A stretch of DNA of 64,000 nucleotides from Nocardiopsis eucommiae. Lineage in GTDB: Bacteria; Actinomycetota; Actinomycetes; Streptosporangiales; Streptosporangiaceae. The stretch spans positions 2,356,001-2,420,000 of the forward strand of contig CP074402.1 of assembly GCA_018388625.1 (NCBI GenBank), written 5' to 3'. A model generated the notes under the pieces. It had not been told where the DNA came from, made no database searches, and was given only the letters and a program-made list of their open reading frames with translations. This document shows positions 63,569 to 64,000 of the stretch, one piece after another; the stretch's first letter is position 1; each line of letters starts with the position of its first letter. The position numbers were made by a program, and so were the translations under genes.

Positions 63569-64000
63569 GTGTCCGAACGGACCACATCGGAGCGCGACTC
63601 CGCGCCCGATCCCTCACTCGGTGACTCGATCGCCCGCGACTGGGGCGACCAGGGCGACGAACTGCCCCCTCCGACTGGGGGCGGCGCGCCGACTCGCGCC
63701 GCACCGGAACGGTCTGGCTGTTCGCCCTCCTCATCACCGCGATGGCGGTGGCCCACTCCTGGCTCACCGACGAGCTCACCAGTCAGGCCTTCCTGGCCTG
63801 GGCGACCATCTTCACCGCCATCAGCTTCCAGGCGCTGCCCTTCCTGGTCTTCGGGGTGGCCCTGTCGGCGGCGCTCATCGCGTTCGTTCCGACCTCGGCC
63901 TACCAGCGGTTCATCCCGAGCAAGCCGGGGCGGGCGGTCCCCGTCGCCGGTGCCTCCGGGGCGCTCCTGCCCGGCTGCGAGTGCGCCTCGGTGCCCATCG
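63569..64000 (+). CDS. Permease (ArsP_1/DUF318 family), 5' part
   Basis: Runs off the right edge. The first about 144 codons are seen: a charged N-terminus (SERTTSERDSAPDPSLGDSI), TM segments VWLFALLITAMAVAHSWL and FQALPFLVFGVALSAALIAF, and the family signature LLPGCECASVPI at the edge. Members (YraQ/YcgR-like) carry the GCEC motif; in Gram-positives some are under Zur control with a TIGR03943 partner, which fits the upstream palindrome. The frame breaks in the C run 63665-63669; one extra C gives LPPSDWGRRADSRRTGTVWL. GTG start with GGAG upstream. Confidence 0.85.
   Translation, partial: MSERTTSERDSAPDPSLGDSIARDWGDQGDELPPPTGGGAPTRAAPERSGCSPSSSPRWRWPTPGSPTSSPVRPSWPGRPSSPPSASRRCPSWSSGWPCRRRSSRSFRPRPTSGSSRASRGGRSPSPVPPGRSCPAASAPRCPS

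Overview
The window is about 64 kb of very GC-rich DNA with actinobacterial gene content: a WhiB regulator, an FBP-type (EF-G-binding) protein, an actinobacterial sulfite reductase with a cysteine leader peptide, a class-E-sortase (LAXTG) surface protein, coproporphyrin-type haem genes, and many GTG/TTG starts. The mix and gene order resemble Streptosporangiales such as Nocardiopsis; that placement is inference. No rRNA, tRNA, CRISPR, prophage or insertion sequence was seen, and it reads as ordinary chromosome.

Layout. 1-5 kb: the end of a ROK regulator/kinase, a XylFGH-like sugar ABC importer and a TauE-type exporter. 5-9 kb: dxs (isoprenoid entry) and a ferredoxin-NADP reductase. 9-14 kb: a membrane zinc peptidase, then a TetR regulator divergent from an MMPL transporter with an inverted-repeat operator between them. 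14-17 kb: fadA-fadB (beta-oxidation). 17-21 kb: an ABC exporter, an FBP protein and a TPR protein. 21-28 kb: RNase D, DUF3000, hemE, a DUF4349 lipoprotein, cgoX and chdC. 28-30 kb: psd-pssA (phosphatidylethanolamine synthesis) and msrB. 30-40 kb: an unknown membrane protein, a GntR regulator, a RibD-like reductase, glgX, an AidB-like acyl-CoA dehydrogenase, a PNPOx-like protein, DUF5713 and an MFS transporter. 40-43.7 kb: the assimilatory sulfate operon leader peptide-sir-zinc ribbon-cysH-cbiX. 43.8-49.2 kb: YihY, a membrane protein with three internal repeats plus a small partner, and a membrane-anchored sensor-like protein followed by an LAXTG wall protein. 49-64 kb: MFS, GNAT, a phosphoribosyltransferase-hydrolase fusion, WhiB, YccF, an AI-2E family protein, ABC-F, HTH, enoyl-CoA hydratase, a DEAD-box helicase, an AGCS symporter and the start of a probably Zur-controlled permease.

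A property of the whole record matters for every reader. About 40 reading-frame breaks occur in about 28 genes. Each is repaired by restoring one G or C in a G/C run written as 3 to 5 bases, and none needs a base removed. After repair every gene has a whole number of codons, family-typical length and often a neat ATGA/GTGA overlap with its neighbour. I therefore annotate these as intact CDSs spanning the break and give the run position; the breaks look like homopolymer under-calls in the sequence, not decay.

The most interesting biology: a cysteine-rich leader peptide ahead of sir; a Zur-type palindrome ahead of the last gene; a TetR/MMPL operator; a triplicated membrane protein of unknown function; and a cell-surface pair made of a TM-anchored extracellular domain and an LAXTG protein with Pro-Asp repeats.
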